Of a stretch of 6,407 nucleotides of DNA, positions 5,283 through 6,407 are shown piece after piece (the first letter of the stretch is position 1; each line of letters opens with the position of its first letter). The DNA lies in the NCBI GenBank assembly GCA_013214885.1, contig JABSRS010000084.1, positions 4,181-10,587 of the forward strand. The letters run 5' to 3'. The position numbers and the translations under genes are program-made. The notes beneath the pieces are model-generated. The model did not search any database and was not told the DNA's origin. It saw nothing but the letters and a program-made list of their open reading frames with translations. The DNA is from Gammaproteobacteria bacterium. Its GTDB lineage: Bacteria; Pseudomonadota; Gammaproteobacteria; Enterobacterales; Psychrobiaceae.

Positions 5283-6407
5283 TTAAAGACCGATAACTAA
5301 TACCGCAATCACTCCAATTGGTGCTATAAATTTTATTAAATTTAACCAAGGTGAAAACAGAGAGGAATCGTTAATACTAAATTGATTTTTGACTATGGAT
5401 GTTGGTATTACCCAGCCACAAAATAAAACAATTAATAGGGCATTTAGCGGGATCATAATATTGGCAACGGCATAATCCATTAGATCAAATAAGGTCTTAT
5501 TAGCGAAAATATCGATAAAACTAAGGGGTTTAAATTCACTTAATAGATTAAATGAGAGTGCAGCACCTAATCCTAGTGTCGCGCTGCCAGTAGCACTTAT
5601 AACAGTAGCCTTAATGCGGCTAATCTCATATCTGTCGGTTAAAAAACGCACTAAACATTCTAACATCGATAGTGCTGTTGTTATTGCGGCACCAGCAAGC
5701 AAGAAAAAGAATAACATTCCAACCCATTGCCCACCGGGAAGTTGCCCAAAAGCAATGGGTAATGTTTCAAAAATAAGCCCCGGACCACTGGATGGCTCAA
5801 GAGCAAATGCAAAAACAAAAGGAAAAATGGCCAAACCAGCCAATAATGCGACACTGGTATCAGCAAAAGCGACCACAAGTACTGAGCAGGGTATCGATAT
5901 GTCTTTAGATAAATAGCCACCATAAGCCATTACACTGCCTGCACCAATTCCCAAGCTAAAAAATGCTTGCCCCATTGCAGCTAAAACAACATCAGGTGTT
6001 ATTTTACTTAAATCAGGTGTGAATAAATAAGCGACTCCTTGTGCAAACTCACCAGCGTATGCTGCGTAACAAACTAAGAGTAGGAGAATGACGAAAAGTA
6101 ACGGCATTAATAGCTTCACACTTTTTTCAAGCCCATTTTTCAGGCTTTTTGAAATGATAAATGCAGAAAATGCAATAAAAATAAGGTACAGTGCTCCCGT
6201 TTTAACGGGGGAACCAGCAAGATCCTTAAAGTAATCTTTAGAGCCTTGTGCGCTAATTCCCTCAAAGCGATTCATGACAGACGCTACGGTGTAATCTATT
6301 GTCCAACCAGCAACTACGCTGTAATAAGCAAGAGCAACAAAAGGAATGAGTAAACTCAGCCAGCCAATAATTAGCCAGCCTTTATGGGCACGGTTCGTCT
6401 GAATGAG
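5283..6407 (-). CDS. NSS (SNF) family sodium-coupled amino-acid symporter, N-terminus cut by window edge
   Basis: The frame is open from the window edge (6407) to a TAA at 5283-5285, giving 374 residues; the ATG at 6275 is internal, because the upstream 44 residues include the typical TM3 block VALAYYSVVAGWTIDYTV. Nine membrane segments fit TM3-TM11 of a LeuT-fold transporter: about 14-33, 69-86, 97-118, 142-165, 173-203, 226-255, 264-285, 305-335 and 350-374. The unwound TM6 motif is QAFFSLGIGAG (147-157). By alignment to LeuT it keeps F253, has S for T254, G for S256 and A for F259. TM8 has AITTALSML (241-249), whose two threonines match the Na2-site pair T354/S355. An acidic residue in TM7 (D183) fits chloride-independent bacterial members. 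Ending after TM11 matches many bacterial homologues. It imports an amino acid or related solute with Na+ across the inner membrane; the substrate is not determinable. TM1 and TM2, with the start, lie outside the window. Confidence 0.93.
   Translation of the reverse strand, partial: LIQTNRAHKGWLIIGWLSLLIPFVALAYYSVVAGWTIDYTVASVMNRFEGISAQGSKDYFKDLAGSPVKTGALYLIFIAFSAFIISKSLKNGLEKSVKLLMPLLFVILLLLVCYAAYAGEFAQGVAYLFTPDLSKITPDVVLAAMGQAFFSLGIGAGSVMAYGGYLSKDISIPCSVLVVAFADTSVALLAGLAIFPFVFAFALEPSSGPGLIFETLPIAFGQLPGGQWVGMLFFFLLAGAAITTALSMLECLVRFLTDRYEISRIKATVISATGSATLGLGAALSFNLLSEFKPLSFIDIFANKTLFDLMDYAVANIMIPLNALLIVLFCGWVIPTSIVKNQFSINDSSLFSPWLNLIKFIAPIGVIAVLVIGL

Noticed and set aside
5614..5923. Open frames of 100 (+) and 80 (-) codons inside the symporter gene
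   Set aside because: The symporter frame has clear LeuT-fold motifs throughout this stretch; the alternatives are frame shadows.
6275..6275. ATG at 6275 as the true start of the symporter
   Set aside because: The frame stays open upstream to the window edge and encodes a typical NSS TM3 block, so the gene is cut by the window, not short.
6343..6373. Repeated AGCCAGCC units within the symporter gene
   Set aside because: They encode two GWL turns of one membrane segment; a short coincidence of codon use with no other copies seen.

Overview
The window is AT-rich DNA with compact bacterial genes. A nitroreductase-family fragment, a LysR-type regulator, a TonB-dependent receptor and a sodium-coupled amino-acid transporter fit a Gram-negative, probably marine gammaproteobacterium (Alteromonadales / Colwelliaceae-like). 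That placement rests on gene content and composition only.

Layout, left to right. (1) Positions 3-185 (+) are the C-terminal 60 codons of a RutE-like nitroreductase. (2) A 201-base spacer (186-386) has overlapping AT-rich dyads just before a LysR-type regulator (387-1361, +). (3) An 11-bp hairpin separates the regulator from a small secreted protein of unknown function (1480-1962, +). (4) This meets, tail to tail, a small exported protein with a probable dimeric alpha/beta-barrel (ferredoxin-like) fold (2057-2494, -). (5) Upstream of that gene on the minus strand, behind a clear intrinsic terminator, is a complete TonB-dependent outer-membrane receptor (2595-4913, -). (6) A 369-base AT-rich spacer (4914-5282) holds a terminator for the next gene, a second hairpin, an isolated C8/G8 homopolymer, a candidate promoter and a small hairpin touching the receptor's ribosome-binding site. 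(7) The right end is the C-terminal 374 residues of an NSS/SNF-family sodium symporter (5283-6407, -), cut by the window edge before TM3.

The minus-strand half looks like a nutrient-uptake neighbourhood: the receptor would carry a substrate across the outer membrane, and the symporter would carry an amino-acid-like solute across the inner membrane with sodium. The two are not obviously one transcript, because a terminator lies between them. The role of the exported small protein is unknown. The regulator's target is not evident; the dyads before it suggest autoregulation. I found no CRISPR array, tRNA, rRNA, insertion sequence or phage gene. I do not see a convincing new multi-gene system. 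The items most worth a second look are the G8 tract and leader hairpin upstream of the receptor and the exported alpha/beta-barrel protein.
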